Assembly (NCBI RefSeq): GCF_017884005.1
Contig: NZ_QFAY01000005.1
Span: 66,720-130,719, forward strand
Reading direction: 5' to 3'
DNA: 64,000 bases
Source: Streptococcus panodentis
GTDB taxonomy: Bacteria > Bacillota > Bacilli > Lactobacillales > Streptococcaceae
The notes under the pieces were generated by a model that had not been told where the DNA came from, ran no database searches, and saw nothing but the letters and a program-made list of their open reading frames with translations. Shown here in pieces: positions 46,080-55,356 of this stretch (position 1 is the stretch's first letter; each line of letters starts with the position of its first letter). Made by a program: the position numbers and the translations under genes.

Positions 46080-46412
46080 TTATTCAAACCTGCTGTCTGC
46101 CTGAAAGTAAATGGCAGCATGTGCCTTGCAGCCGGGATTAAAAGAACGGCTGCAGACAGGGCAGGCAGCTGCACTGTTCAAATACTGGGCAATGGTCAGC
46201 TCACTCCGGCAGCCGCCGCACAGCACTACCTTGTCTGCAGACCGGCTCATGGGATAGGGCACATAGGTATGCCTTTCATAAGTATCATGGCAGGCGAAAC
46301 AGGGATAATATCTGCGGCAGGCAAAACATTTGAGTGCAATGATGTCCAAAGCGCTGTGATAATGAATACAGCGCGTCTCTTTGTCTATCAGATCGCCGTA
46401 AACGTTGACCAT
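46080..46412 (-). CDS. CHY zinc-finger protein
   Basis: A 110-residue cytoplasmic protein rich in Cys and His: TRCIHYHSALD, IIALKCFACRRYYPCFACHD, VVLCGGCRSELT and ACPVCSRSFNPGC. The spacing matches the CHY-type zinc finger, which binds three zinc ions. The bacterial function is unknown. GGAGG precedes the ATG. It follows the U32 protein gene by 14 nt and is probably the last gene of that operon. Confidence 0.85.
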   Translation of the reverse strand: MVNVYGDLIDKETRCIHYHSALDIIALKCFACRRYYPCFACHDTYERHTYVPYPMSRSADKVVLCGGCRSELTIAQYLNSAAACPVCSRSFNPGCKAHAAIYFQADSRFE

Positions 46413-46426
46413 TTTCTCCTCCCGAT

Positions 46427-47713
46427 CTAGGCACGAACCGTCACACTGCTGCCATCCTCCTTGTAGAGATTGAACAGACCTTCCTTGCGGGCGCGGACCA
46501 TATCGCCAGGCTGAACAGGCTGTGGAACAGTAATAGTCAGCAATTCCATCGGTTTAGGTGCGCGGTCAATCTTCTGGCCATCCGCATCGCGAAGATCTGT
46601 GATAAAGGTTTCAAAATGCCGGAAGCCCGGTCCATAAAACTCCACCTGGTCCCCCTCGTTGATGACATTGCGCTGGCGGATCGTCGCCGTCTGAGTCGCA
46701 GCATCATAGGCCACCACTTCTGCTACAAACTTATATTCTGGAATCTTGCGGCGGGCACCGAAAAGCTGCTCGTTCTCCGTCGGAGTATGGTAGTAAAATC
46801 CAGTTGCCAGCTCCCGCTGGGCCACCTTCCACATCTCATCAACTAAATCCTGCTTAATGGCTTCAAACTTTTCAGGACTTTCTAAATAAGCATCCACCGC
46901 TGCCTTGTAGCAATTCGTCACAGTTGAAACGTAGTGAATAGACTTCATGCGGCCTTCTATTTTCAGGCTGTCAACGCCATTTTCGATCATATCCGGTATA
47001 TGGTCAATCATGGACATGTCTACTGCTGACATGGAGAATTCTTCAGGAATTTCCCCCTGCAGGCTTCTTCGCTCTTGGCCAAAAGGCATATCATAGAGGT
47101 CGTATTTCCAGCGGCAGGACTGGGAACAGCCGCCGCGATTGGCATCCCGCATACTCATGTGATTGGACAGAGTACAGCGGCCAGAGTAAGAAATGCACAT
47201 GGCGCCGTGGACAAAGGCCTCAATTTCGACATTGGTGCGCCTGCGGATTTCTGCCAGCTCAGCCATGGAGACCTCCCGGGCCAGAACGACCCGGGTCAGC
47301 CCCAGATTTTTCCAAAATTCCAGCGTCTCATAGTTAGTCGCACTGGCCTGAGTGGACAGGTGGATTTCAAGGCCGGGAGCATCTGCAGCCGCAATGGCAA
47401 TCAGAGCCGGATCAGACACAATTACGGCTGCAATGCCAATATCACGAAGTTTACGGAAGAAGTCCCCGGCCCCTTCTTCATTTCCTTCGTGCATGACCAT
47501 ATTGGCCGCAACATAGACCTTGGCACCGTACTGGGCCGCAAACTGCACCCCTTCTTCCATCTGCTCAAAAGTAAAGTTGCCCGCCCGGCTGCGAAGGCCA
47601 TAGGCCTGACCGCCGATAAAGACTGCATCTGCTCCGTAGCGGACAGCCACCTTTAATTTTTCCAGCGTCCCGGCAGGTGACAGCACCTCCGGCCGTTTTA
47701 AAATGTTTACCAT
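46427..47713 (-). CDS. trhP2: U32 family protein, TrhP2/YrrO-like tRNA hydroxylation factor
   Basis: A 428-residue protein. The ATG at 47713 (MVNILKRPEVLSPAG) follows AGGAG; an upstream extension is unlikely. The U32 core has RYGADAVFIGGQAYGLR, EAFVHGAMCISYSGRC, and the cysteine set CTLSNHMS-NRGGCSQSCRW that binds an iron-sulfur cluster. Formerly called collagenase-like, this group (YrrO of Bacillus) acts with YrrN in prephenate-dependent hydroxylation of tRNA uridine-34. The smaller partner is at 48319. Residue-level activity is inferred from the family. Confidence 0.87.
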   Translation of the reverse strand: MVNILKRPEVLSPAGTLEKLKVAVRYGADAVFIGGQAYGLRSRAGNFTFEQMEEGVQFAAQYGAKVYVAANMVMHEGNEEGAGDFFRKLRDIGIAAVIVSDPALIAIAAADAPGLEIHLSTQASATNYETLEFWKNLGLTRVVLAREVSMAELAEIRRRTNVEIEAFVHGAMCISYSGRCTLSNHMSMRDANRGGCSQSCRWKYDLYDMPFGQERRSLQGEIPEEFSMSAVDMSMIDHIPDMIENGVDSLKIEGRMKSIHYVSTVTNCYKAAVDAYLESPEKFEAIKQDLVDEMWKVAQRELATGFYYHTPTENEQLFGARRKIPEYKFVAEVVAYDAATQTATIRQRNVINEGDQVEFYGPGFRHFETFITDLRDADGQKIDRAPKPMELLTITVPQPVQPGDMVRARKEGLFNLYKEDGSSVTVRA

Positions 47714-47911
47714 CGTTTCTCCTATTTGCAATATAAAAGTTTGATGTTTTCTTTCTATTTTATAGCAATTCGAAAGCAAAAGCAAGGCGAGGCAGATTGT
47801 TTTGACAATTCTCATTTTCTGTTTTTCGAGTTAATTCAAAGATGTTTTTAGATTGCGGACAGACCTGCCGCAGGGAAGGATTAGCTTTGATTTTTGAAAC
47901 GTCTAACCTTC
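47714..47911. other. Gene-free leader and spacer upstream of trhP2
   Basis: AT-rich sequence between the U32 gene and the upstream terminator. I see no gene; a promoter probably lies here but no convincing hexamer pair stands out. Confidence 0.35.
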
Positions 47912-47945
47912 AAAAAAGAAGCTGGGATAATCGAAACCCAGCCTC
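47912..47945 (-). terminator. Intrinsic terminator, minus strand
   Basis: GAGGCTGGG, a loop, CCCAGCTTC and TTTTTT on the minus strand. It would end transcripts from the trhP1-like gene. Confidence 0.75.
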
Positions 47946-47971
47946 AATACTGTAAATAAAAGAACTCTTCT

Positions 47972-48300
47972 TACTCAATGAAAAGCCAAAACAGAGCAGG
48001 AAGTATCAAGGCGGCGGAACAGACTCCCATGATGGCTGCGGATGAAGCTCTTGTCAGGGAAGGAGGACTGTACCGGCCGATGCAAGCTTCGCTGAACTCA
48101 GCCACAACTGGCAACAGTTTCCCCCCAGATTGGACGAAAGCCGGGAACTGCTTTTTCTTTATCTGCGGCCTTCCCCTTCCTTATCTCCCCAACCTCTCTG
48201 CCTTGCTTTCAAATAGTTAGGCACGGGCCGAACCTTCTCACTCCCCAGACTGTTGGAACAAGTCGAAATGAACGACGGCCGGCCTTGATTTTCGAAGAGC
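47972..48300. repeat. BOX-like element with degenerate interior
   Basis: Bounded by TACTCAATGAAAAGC at the left and GATTTTCGAAGAGCA at the right, the same inverted ends as the element at 45794-46041. The interior has GGCGGCGGAACAGACTCCC and CATGATGGCTGCGGATGA in inverse orientation to the repeat near 41370. No gene is supported. Confidence 0.65.
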
Positions 48301-48318
48301 AGAAGGACCATCAGGCAT

Positions 48319-49248
48319 TTACTTGACCATATCAGGGTCATAGTCATAAAATCCTGTATCTAAGAAACGGTTTTTGGGATGCAGCCGATGAATCTGCTCA
48401 TCCAGCATAAAGGCTCGATCGGGCGTAAATTCTCCTCTTTCCAGCAAACCCCGTGCCTGTACGAAAAGCTTGGCAATCTCTACAAAATTATGACCCGGTG
48501 TATAGAGGCCTTCCAGCTTCCAATGCGTAAAGCCATGTTGGGCCAACTCGCTCAGCTTGGTCATTAAATCCAAGTCGTTATTGGCAAAGATGTGGGTTCC
48601 ATGCTTGTCCTCAAAAATCGAATAATGGCTCTGAGGATCGCTCGGTTCCGCTAAGAAAAGATCGCGTTCCCTGCTTTTTTCATCATCAATATGGGTGAAA
48701 TTATAGTAATTCTGCAGCAGGGGGCGCTTGGAATGATGAATGACACTGGCCCCGTATACCAGAACCTCCGCCGGAATTTCCAAGATTTCCGGCATCTTGA
48801 AGAGCTCAGCAGACGGCACTTCCCGAGCCAGAACCGCCTCAGAAACACCAGCATTCCTGCCCCAGAAGTTAATCTGCCGGCTGCTGGTCACCATGGTCGA
48901 GGCATCGTAAATCGTTTTCAGCCGGTAGCCGTCACGCTGCAGGACATAAAAAACGCCCGCATCCCCGACCGTGATATAGTCTGCCTGAATCTCCTGCAGA
49001 AAATCCAGATAGGGCTTGATATGGTCCATCATTTCCTGATGCATGAGGGCATTGACAGCCACCGTCAGCTCTTTGCCGGCCGCATGAACCAGCTTGGAAA
49101 TTCGATTTAATTCATCTAAATTGAAATTATGAGGCAGACGGAGGCCATAATGCTGCTCGCCAACATAAATACGGTCGATACCGACCGCCAACAGCTCTTG
49201 GACTTGCTCTATGCTTTCAGCTGTTGCTGTAATGATTATCTTTTTCAT
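48319..49248 (-). CDS. trhP1: U32 family protein, TrhP1/YrrN-like tRNA hydroxylation factor
   Basis: A 309-residue protein starting MKKIIITATAESIEQ at 49248, the usual length for YrrN. The TIM-like U32 barrel shows VGIDRIYVGEQHYGLRL, ADYITVGDAGVFYVL, WGRNAGVSEAVLAREVP and EVLVYGASVIHHSKR. It lacks most of the cluster-binding cysteines of its larger partner, which fits the YrrN role. It belongs with the 46427 gene, but a 605-bp stretch with a terminator and a BOX-like element now separates the two. Confidence 0.85.
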   Translation of the reverse strand: MKKIIITATAESIEQVQELLAVGIDRIYVGEQHYGLRLPHNFNLDELNRISKLVHAAGKELTVAVNALMHQEMMDHIKPYLDFLQEIQADYITVGDAGVFYVLQRDGYRLKTIYDASTMVTSSRQINFWGRNAGVSEAVLAREVPSAELFKMPEILEIPAEVLVYGASVIHHSKRPLLQNYYNFTHIDDEKSRERDLFLAEPSDPQSHYSIFEDKHGTHIFANNDLDLMTKLSELAQHGFTHWKLEGLYTPGHNFVEIAKLFVQARGLLERGEFTPDRAFMLDEQIHRLHPKNRFLDTGFYDYDPDMVK

Positions 49249-49306
49249 AGACCTATTATAGCAAAAAAATAAAAGCTGGTTGTTTTTCATTCGAATTTAT
49301 TCGTTT

Positions 49307-49323
49307 TGTAACGCTTTTGTAAT
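49307..49323 (+). promoter_or_regulatory. WalR (VicR) binding site
   Basis: TGTAAC-GCTTT-TGTAAT fits the TGTWAH-N5-TGTWAH consensus exactly. It ends 22 nt before an extended -10 (TGGTAGAAT, 49343-49351), an activating position for the gene at 49379. Confidence 0.65.
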
Positions 49324-49378
49324 ATTTTAACCAGCAAAAAAATGGTAGAATTAGAGGGTACTGTAAGGAGAGAGAATT

Positions 49379-49684
49379 ATGCCCGTAAGAAAATACCAAC
49401 AATATGACGATCCAACTGACTACAACTACCAACAAGAAATTGAATTTGAACAAACCCCGCTTTATCAGGAATACCTGCCTGAAGCAGAAACTTCACCAAG
49501 ACTGAGTGAACTGTTCTTCTTCCTGAATATCGCTGTCTTCTGTGTCTTGACAGTGCTCTTTAGCTTTGTATTCCTGACAATGAAAATGAATACCTTTATG
49601 GCCTTTACATTGGCTATTGCGTCCAGCCTTTTAACTATTCAGACCTATCGTATCTTTGCTAAAAAACGACAAGCCAAAAAATAA
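49379..49684 (+). CDS. DUF3270 family small membrane protein
   Basis: A 101-residue protein with a Tyr/Gln/Asp-rich cytoplasmic N-terminus (KYQQYDDPTDYNYQQ) and two transmembrane helices (about 47-68 and 73-90), ending in a basic tail AKKRQAKK. Matches the streptococcal family DUF3270 of unknown function. GGAGAGAG precedes the ATG. The WalR site upstream suggests it belongs to the wall-stress regulon. It is monocistronic. Confidence 0.75.
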   Translation: MPVRKYQQYDDPTDYNYQQEIEFEQTPLYQEYLPEAETSPRLSELFFFLNIAVFCVLTVLFSFVFLTMKMNTFMAFTLAIASSLLTIQTYRIFAKKRQAKK

Positions 49685-49713
49685 AATGTGATTCGACAAT
49701 GTTAAATATGATA

Positions 49714-49739
49714 AAAGAGGTTGCTGTCAACCTCTTTTT
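49714..49739 (+). terminator. Terminator of the DUF3270 gene
   Basis: AAAGAGGTTG, a 4-nt loop, CAACCTCTTT and extra T residues. Confidence 0.9.
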
Positions 49740-49831
49740 GCTGTCTTTTTTGACCTAATCCTCTTCAAATGATGTCAGCTCCAACAATCTGGGCAGGGAA
49801 GATTGGGGGAACCTTTTTAGCCCCTAGAGAC

Positions 49832-49888
49832 AAAGGCGGTGAGACGGAACTAAAAATTGAATATTTTTAGTTCCGTCTCACCGCCTTT
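49832..49888. repeat. Perfect 26-bp inverted repeat after the hprK operon
   Basis: Arms AAAGGCGGTGAGACGGAACT plus AAAAAT and their exact complement surround a 5-nt loop. It abuts the ytxH stop codon and may terminate both strands. A relative with the same outer bases lies at 52882-52930. Confidence 0.85.
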
Positions 49889-49893
49889 ATTTG

Positions 49894-50391
49894 CTAGTCT
49901 TTCTTGTCTTGATCTGCTGTTTCTTCTGCTGCTGTCCGATCTTGTTCGGCAGCTTCAGCCTCCAAGTCAATGATAATATCTTCTGATTCTATTGCTGCCG
50001 GTGCTGCTTCCTCCTCAGCCGGAGCCTCAAAGTCGTCTTGCTCAGCAGATTCTGCTTCTTTTTCAAATTTGTCTTTCACCACCTGAAAGGTTTCCTGTGA
50101 GTAGTCCACAACTGATTTCGTCTTTTCTTTCACAGATTCGATGACGGTTTCTGTCGTAATTTCGCCATTCTCAACCTTCTCCTTGGTTTCATTGATGACG
50201 CTGACTGCCTGATTCGAAAAATCCTTGGCTGACTGAAGGACTGCATCATGGATATCGTCCGGATTTTCCTGATAGTCCTTGACAAATTTGCGAACCTTAT
50301 CTGTCGTTTCTTTGCCTTTCTTGCTGGTCAGAAAATAAGCGACTGCAGCACCTGAAACGGCACCCAATAAAAGCGATGAAAATTTTCCCAT
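49894..50391 (-). CDS. YtxH domain-containing protein
   Basis: A 165-residue protein with an N-terminal hydrophobic helix (SSLLLGAVSGAAVAYFL) followed by SKKGKETTDKVRKF, the YtxH hallmark. A charged helical middle is followed by a very acidic Glu/Ala-rich C-terminus (about 115-165). YtxH proteins are stress-associated membrane proteins of unclear function. It is last in the operon hprK-lgt-DUF948-ytxH, 15 nt after the DUF948 gene. Confidence 0.82.
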   Translation of the reverse strand: MGKFSSLLLGAVSGAAVAYFLTSKKGKETTDKVRKFVKDYQENPDDIHDAVLQSAKDFSNQAVSVINETKEKVENGEITTETVIESVKEKTKSVVDYSQETFQVVKDKFEKEAESAEQDDFEAPAEEEAAPAAIESEDIIIDLEAEAAEQDRTAAEETADQDKKD

Positions 50392-50406
50392 AGTAGACCT
50401 TCTTTC

Positions 50407-50805
50407 TTATTTCTTAAATAGTTTTGATGCAAAACGCAAAGCAGATAAACCTGCTGTTGTTTTGGCTGTTCCCTTGCCGGCTGCGACTGCTTTCCTGCTG
50501 AGTGTGCGCGCCTGATCATTCAGGTCAGATACAGACTCAGACAGGTCGGCCACCGCTGTAAACAAGGGATCAATAGTGGCAACTTTCTGGTTGATGTCGT
50601 CTGTCAGCACATTGACCTTAGCCAGCAAATCATTGGTTTGATGAAGGGTCACATTGACATCAGAGGTCAGAACCTTGATGGTGTTCTCTGTTTCGTCCAG
50701 CATTCTGCCGGCTTTGTCGCCAAGATTTTTGACCGTGATGGTCAGGTAAATCACAAAGACGATGAGGGCGACTGCCAATAAGGCATAAGCAATTTCAATT
50801 ATCAT
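50407..50805 (-). CDS. DUF948 domain-containing protein
   Basis: A 132-residue protein: one N-terminal transmembrane helix (about 5-25), then a long amphipathic helix with heptad-like spacing ([29 protein letters not shown]) and a basic tail. It overlaps lgt by 11 nt. DUF948 proteins are general-stress-like and often paired with YtxH, as here. No catalytic residues are seen. Confidence 0.82.
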   Translation of the reverse strand: MIIEIAYALLAVALIVFVIYLTITVKNLGDKAGRMLDETENTIKVLTSDVNVTLHQTNDLLAKVNVLTDDINQKVATIDPLFTAVADLSESVSDLNDQARTLSRKAVAAGKGTAKTTAGLSALRFASKLFKK

Positions 50806-51604
50806 TTTTTATCTCCTCCTCATTCTGATAATAGGGGGCCTGTCTCCTGCGCTGGTAAATAATGATGGCAAGTCCTGCAAAAATCAGCAGGAGAGACAGC
50901 CATTGAGAGACGCGAAGGCCTGCAAACATGAGACTGTCTGTTCTCATTCCTTCAATAATCATGCGGCCGAATCCGTACCAAACCAGATAAAAGGCGGTAA
51001 TCTCACCCTGTCTCAGGAATTTCGGCCGGCGGCGCAGGAACAGAACCAGACTGAAACCAAGCAGATTCCAAAGAGATTCATAGAGGAAGGTTGGCTGACG
51101 GTAGCTGCCGTCTATATACATATTGTCACGGATAAAGCCAGGCAGGTAATTGAGGCTCTTAACTGCCGCGCCGTAAGCTTCCTGATTAAAGAAATTCCCC
51201 CAGCGGCCAATACTCTGGGCAATCATAACACTGGGTGCTGCAATATCCAGAAAATCAATGGTGTTGATCAGACGCCTGCGGGTGAAGAAATAGAGAACGA
51301 TAGCGCCTGCAATCAGGCCGCCGTAAATGGCAATACCGGCAATGCCGCCGTTCCAGAAATCAATAATCTTAATAGGATTCTTGCTGTAATAGTCCCATTC
51401 AAAGGCCACATAGTAAATACGGGCACCGACGATAGCCAAAGGAAAGGCAATGAGGATAAAATCCAGAATATCGTCGGGAATGATCTTCTTGCGCGGTGCT
51501 TCTTTCATGGCCAGATAGACTGCCAAGACAAGACCGGTGACAATGCAGACAGCATACCAGCGGATGCTGAAAGGACCGAGATGAAAAGCTACTGGATCAA
51601 TCAT
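50795..51604 (-). CDS. lgt: Prolipoprotein diacylglyceryl transferase
   Basis: A 269-residue membrane enzyme with about seven helices. The Lgt signature is [17 protein letters not shown] around residues 132-148, with [11 protein letters not shown] near the N-terminus and [17 protein letters not shown] near the C-terminus. It transfers diacylglycerol from phosphatidylglycerol to the lipobox cysteine of preprolipoproteins. It overlaps hprK by 8 nt, the standard low-GC Gram-positive pair. Confidence 0.96.
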   Translation of the reverse strand: MIDPVAFHLGPFSIRWYAVCIVTGLVLAVYLAMKEAPRKKIIPDDILDFILIAFPLAIVGARIYYVAFEWDYYSKNPIKIIDFWNGGIAGIAIYGGLIAGAIVLYFFTRRRLINTIDFLDIAAPSVMIAQSIGRWGNFFNQEAYGAAVKSLNYLPGFIRDNMYIDGSYRQPTFLYESLWNLLGFSLVLFLRRRPKFLRQGEITAFYLVWYGFGRMIIEGMRTDSLMFAGLRVSQWLSLLLIFAGLAIIIYQRRRQAPYYQNEEEIKNDN

Positions 51605-52532
51605 GTTTCACCTCGTTCTGGTTAATGAGATTTGTCAGGCGCTCTTCAAAAATCTTGGTGGCATCAAAGCCCATCTCCTTGGCCCGATAGTTCATGGCTG
51701 CTGCTTCAATTACGACTGAGATATTGCGGCCGGTCTTGACCGGAATCCGAATCCGAGGAACGCTGACCCCGGCAATCTCCAGCTCTTCCGCATTGTTGCC
51801 CAGACGGTCAAACGTTTTATTGGTATCATAATTTTCCAGATAAACAGCCAGCTGCACCTGTGACGAATCTTTGACGGCGCTGGCTCCATAAAGACTCATG
51901 ACATCGATAATCCCGACACCGCGGATTTCCAGCAGATGGCGCAGAATTTCGGCCGGCTCGCCCCAAAGGGTCATTTCATCCTTGGCAAAGATGTCCACTC
52001 GGTCATCGGCAACCAAACGGTGCCCGCGTTTGACCAATTCAAGCCCTGTCTCACTTTTACCAATCCCGCTGTCGCCCTGAATGAGCACGCCCATGCCGTA
52101 AATGTCCATGAGGACACCGTGGACGCTGGTCCTTTCTGCCAGCCGTGAATCCAGATAGCTGGAGATTTCCCCAGACAGGCGGCTGGTTGAGGTCTTGCTG
52201 CGAAGAATGGCAATCTGCTTCTGCTCTGCCGCCCGGACCATTTCCTCGGGAATCTCTAAATTCCGGGCAACGATAATCACCGGCGTCTCAGGCTGAAACA
52301 TTTTAAGGAGCACTTGGTGGCGGTTGTGGGAGGTCATCTTGGTCAGATAGGACCACTCCTTCATTCCAATCAGCTGGATGCGCTCAGGGGTATAGTAATC
52401 AAAATAGCCTGTCATTTCAAGTCCTGGACGGGAAATGTCCGAAGTGGTTATTTCTTTGTCCAGCAGGCTTTCATCTCCGTAAACCTGATGCAGACGGGAC
52501 TTTTTCAAGAGGTCTTTGACCTTTACAGACAT
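51597..52532 (-). CDS. hprK: HPr kinase/phosphorylase
   Basis: A 311-residue bifunctional enzyme that phosphorylates Ser46 of HPr or removes the phosphate, driving CcpA catabolite control. Of two adjacent ATGs the second (52532, MSVKVKDLL) has the better spacing from GGGAG and matches relatives. Visible: GDSGIGKSE (P-loop, about 152-160), [10 protein letters not shown], and the HprK signature [22 protein letters not shown] about 30 nt upstream likely drives the operon with lgt, DUF948 and ytxH. Confidence 0.96.
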   Translation of the reverse strand: MSVKVKDLLKKSRLHQVYGDESLLDKEITTSDISRPGLEMTGYFDYYTPERIQLIGMKEWSYLTKMTSHNRHQVLLKMFQPETPVIIVARNLEIPEEMVRAAEQKQIAILRSKTSTSRLSGEISSYLDSRLAERTSVHGVLMDIYGMGVLIQGDSGIGKSETGLELVKRGHRLVADDRVDIFAKDEMTLWGEPAEILRHLLEIRGVGIIDVMSLYGASAVKDSSQVQLAVYLENYDTNKTFDRLGNNAEELEIAGVSVPRIRIPVKTGRNISVVIEAAAMNYRAKEMGFDATKIFEERLTNLINQNEVKHD

Positions 52533-53135
52533 CATCTTCTCCCTTCAAAATTTTTCTTCCTCTATTATAGCAGATTTTTAGCTCAAAAGAGTTTTTAAGG
52601 CAGGAAATTGAAAGAGAAATTTTAATTTGAATTAAATCATATCCCCCTTCTTTTCTTTCATAATATAGTCTTTTAGTAGTGAAACTGTCCGGGGGACAGT
52701 TTCAGCCTACCGCTAAAAATATAGGACGATAGGGTAACGAGCTCAAGAATTTTTTACCAAAACAAAGCAAGGCTGAAGAACTTTATACAGTATCTCCCTT
52801 AAGAGCCATCCCTCTGTGGATGAGGACATAGCCATCATGGGAGTCTGACCCTGCCTCACTCCCTCGGACTGAACGAAAGCCGGCGGTGGGACAGAACTAA
52901 ATTTTTAAAAATTTAGTTCGTCGTCCCAGCCCCGCGAGGATGATTAGGAGCTTTTTGGAGTCTAAAAGACGAACAAAAAGCCCAATCAGCTACCGCGCCA
53001 AAAGTTTTTTACCAAAACAAAGCGAGACTGAAAGACTTTTGCCTCAGCCTCTTTATCTCCAGCCTCCAACAGTCCTTCTGGACTGTTGGAGCAAGGCCAG
53101 TTAACGACGGAATAAAAGAGAAACGAAATGACGAT
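52533..53135. repeat. Composite of dispersed repeats, copy C
   Basis: No gene is supported. It includes CATCCCTCTGTGGATGAGGA (52807), ATCATGGGAGTCTG (52833), a strong hairpin around the 26-bp palindrome GAACTAAATTTTT/AAAAATTTAGTTC (52894-52919, with GGGAC/GTCCC outside), and the block 53051-53139 that repeats 41404-41492. ACCAAAACAAAGC occurs twice (about 52756 and 53011), suggesting one repeat inserted in another. Confidence 0.7.
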
Positions 53136-53160
53136 AAAAAAAACCGAGCAGTGCTCAGTC
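53136..53160 (-). terminator. Terminator of the Nudix gene
   Basis: Minus-strand ACTGAGC, short loop, GCTCGGT and TTTTTTTT; the stem overlaps the stop codon. Confidence 0.7.
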
Positions 53161-53646
53161 AATTAATCCAGACAGGACTTCCTTTTGATGACGGAAAAAA
53201 GGATGAGTCTCCATAAAATCAGCAACTGCTGACAGCGGCAGCCAGAGATGGGCATCGGTTTCGCCGGCTTGATAGCGGACACTGCCCTTGTCAGCAGAAA
53301 CCGCCGCTTCGTAATAGTCAAAATGACACTGGTCTTCAGCTGAGCTGGCCTGTGCAATCAATCGGATACTGTCAGGCACCAGTCCTGTTTCTTCCTCCAA
53401 TTCCCGCAGGGCAGCTGTCCGGCTGCTCTCACCAGCCAGCACACTGCCGCCGGCTCCACATTCGTAGTAGCCGGGATAGAGAGACTTGCTGGCCGCTCGC
53501 CGCATAAAGAGCAACTCTCCATCCGCATGGCGGACAAATACATTGACACAGAGGTGAAAGAGCCCCTCCGGAACGGGCTCGCCTCTGACTAAAAGGCGGG
53601 GCAGTTTATTTCGATTTAAGTCATAAGCATTCCAGATTTCAGACAT
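53155..53646 (-). CDS. Nudix hydrolase
   Basis: A 163-residue protein. The Nudix box runs from GGSVLAGESSRTAALRELEE to ETGL (Gx5Ex7REUxEExGU), about residues 66-88. The flanking LFHLCVNVFV and LFMRRAASKSLYPGYYECG match the YfcD/IDI-like subgroup. It probably hydrolyses a nucleoside diphosphate derivative or related pyrophosphate; the substrate is unknown. It is transcribed alone or with the small membrane protein upstream (74-nt gap). Confidence 0.86.
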   Translation of the reverse strand: MSEIWNAYDLNRNKLPRLLVRGEPVPEGLFHLCVNVFVRHADGELLFMRRAASKSLYPGYYECGAGGSVLAGESSRTAALRELEEETGLVPDSIRLIAQASSAEDQCHFDYYEAAVSADKGSVRYQAGETDAHLWLPLSAVADFMETHPFFRHQKEVLSGLID

Positions 53647-53720
53647 TATTTTTCCTTACATTATTTCAGCAATTCTCATAATCTTGCTTCCTCAAAATGA
53701 GTCTGCTCCCAGCTCTTTTC

Positions 53721-54173
53721 CTAGGCCTTTTTGCCTGCTTGCTTTTTCTTCCACAGAAACTTGACAGCATAAGCCAAAGCGTAAATGATGGCATTTGAAA
53801 CAATCATACCAAGCAGAAAAAGCAGAAGGATTGACGTGATATAGAGCATATACGGCGAATCATTATTGAAGACAGATGAGCCAATCATATAAGCAAGGAA
53901 AGGAGACGCCAACAGGGGCAGGCCTAAGACAGAACCTAACCAGACTTGGGGTTTGAGGGCCTGCTCCACAGGCGGGGTAAAAATAAAGAATAAAAAATTC
54001 CACAAGCCCAAAGGAAAAGAATAAAGTCCAAAGATTAGACCCACTAAACCACCGGAGGATCCTCCCTGCATCAAAGAGAAAACCATTCCAAAAAGGAACA
54101 GGTGAAGAAAGAAACTCCCAATCAGATAAAGCAAAAAGAACAAATAATAAAAAGGCAAAGAAAACCGTTTCAT
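53721..54173 (-). CDS. Hypothetical four-helix membrane protein
   Basis: A 150-residue hydrophobic protein with about four transmembrane segments: residues 7-35, 43-68, 78-98 and 108-138, ending in a lysine-rich tail (KKKQAGKKA). No catalytic motif or known family is recognised. It lies between the PspC-domain gene and the Nudix gene on the same strand. Start at 54173 (MKRFSLPFYY) with GGAGGAG upstream. Confidence 0.65.
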   Translation of the reverse strand: MKRFSLPFYYLFFLLYLIGSFFLHLFLFGMVFSLMQGGSSGGLVGLIFGLYSFPLGLWNFLFFIFTPPVEQALKPQVWLGSVLGLPLLASPFLAYMIGSSVFNNDSPYMLYITSILLLFLLGMIVSNAIIYALAYAVKFLWKKKQAGKKA

Positions 54174-54339
54174 AAACTGCTCCTCCTTATTTTAGAGATT
54201 CAGGTTGGACTTTTTCAGCAACAGCTATATACAGCATCAAACTGTTACTGACTATTCTAAAGGTGCTGCCTCTTTCACAACCTCTCCTCACGGGAATAGA
54301 AAAATCGGTCAATTTCCCTAGGCTGCTTATCCTTGTCCC

Positions 54340-54618
54340 TTACCAGGTCCAGCCATCCTTGTCATCCTTGACAGCCTCTGCTTCTTTTCGCTTGCGCGGC
54401 CCAGTTCCGTACATTTCTTCCTCAATATCTTCCTTGTAGGGCATGGCCATGGCCAACAAGATATAGATGACAATGCCCAGACCAAAATGCAGCACGGTAA
54501 AAATGATAAAGAGGAAACGAAGCAGGCTGACATCAAAATGAAATTTATCCGCCAAACCAGCCAAGACGCCGGAAATGATTCGGTTTTTTCTTAATTTGTA
54601 AAATGTTGCTTTCATCAT
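54340..54618 (-). CDS. PspC domain-containing protein
   Basis: About 92 residues. Three ATGs stand in a row (54621, 54618, 54615) after GAGG; the middle one has good spacing but the choice is uncertain. FYKLRKNRIISGVLAGLADKF followed by a hydrophobic helix (LLRFLFIIFTVLHFGLGIVIYILLA) is the PspC signature. The C-terminus is charged and ends GWTW. PspC proteins sense or respond to envelope stress. Nothing of the rest of a Psp system is near. Confidence 0.85.
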   Translation of the reverse strand: MMKATFYKLRKNRIISGVLAGLADKFHFDVSLLRFLFIIFTVLHFGLGIVIYILLAMAMPYKEDIEEEMYGTGPRKRKEAEAVKDDKDGWTW

Positions 54619-54621
54619 CAT

Positions 54622-54921
54622 CGACCTCGCTATCCTAGTCACCTTTTTAGAGTCTTTTAGTTTGCTTTTAGCTATGAAATGACCTGGGAGAGTAAAAAGG
54701 TCCGAGGGACCTTTTTAGCCCCTGCCCAGAAATCCACAAGCTGGGTAGGTCCGGGGGCCTTTTCACTCTTCCTGACTGTTAGCTGACAAAGTAATAAAAG
54801 ATAAACTAAATGACGATAGCTTATTCTACCACAGTAAAGGAGCAACTGCATCAGCCCAAAGGCTGATTCTGGCAAATCGAATAGTGGCAAATGCGGCGGA
54901 ATGATTCATGGCTGCAGGCTC
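54622..54921. repeat. Dispersed-repeat fragments, copy D
   Basis: No gene is supported. It has the hairpin AAAAAGGTCC/GGACCTTTTT (about 54692-54714) followed by TTTTTAGCCCCTG, a string also seen near 49815, and AGATAAACTAAATGACGATA at 54801, the end module shared with copies at 5281, 41480 and 53125. Confidence 0.6.
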
Positions 54922-55356
54922 TCAATCCTCTAATAAACGTAGTTTGCCCATACAGCGGCCGCAGCGGTATTTCTGCAAATCAACCCGCTTCTTACGGACA
55001 ATGACCGCTTGGCACTGCTGACACTGATAGTACAATTTCTTCTGAGCAGTGGGCAGGGCAGGTGCATAGCGCAGGCCGTCCACAGCCTTGAGCAATTCCT
55101 TAAAATCTCTGTCCGTATGCCGGTAGCCCTTGCCCTGATAGTAGAGATGGTAGTGGGCCAGCTCGTGACGGACAATCCTGCGAAAGGTCGCAAGGCCAAA
55201 AGTCTCGTAAATCCTGGGATTGAAATCCAGATGGCCGTCTTTAGGAAAGAAGCGTCCCCCAGTGGTGCGGAGACGCTTGTTCCAATAGGCTTCATGCTGA
55301 AATTCCTGACCGAAATCCTCCAGCGAAACCTGCTTAACATAATCAGTTAGATTCAT
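54922..55356 (-). CDS. SprT-like zinc metalloprotease family protein
   Basis: A 144-residue protein. The metalloprotease motif HELAHYH (HExxH, about residues 65-71) is preceded by [11 protein letters not shown]. The C-terminal zinc ribbon has YQCQQCQ and [12 protein letters not shown]. The SprT fold is related to eukaryotic Spartan proteases, but the bacterial role is unproven. It overlaps tex by 14 nt, so the two are co-transcribed. Confidence 0.88.
   Translation of the reverse strand: MNLTDYVKQVSLEDFGQEFQHEAYWNKRLRTTGGRFFPKDGHLDFNPRIYETFGLATFRRIVRHELAHYHLYYQGKGYRHTDRDFKELLKAVDGLRYAPALPTAQKKLYYQCQQCQAVIVRKKRVDLQKYRCGRCMGKLRLLED

Noticed and set aside
49288-49304. A competence-type box (CGAATA) upstream of the trhP1-like gene
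   Set aside because: The full TACGAATA motif is not met (first base differs) and the gene is not a known competence gene.
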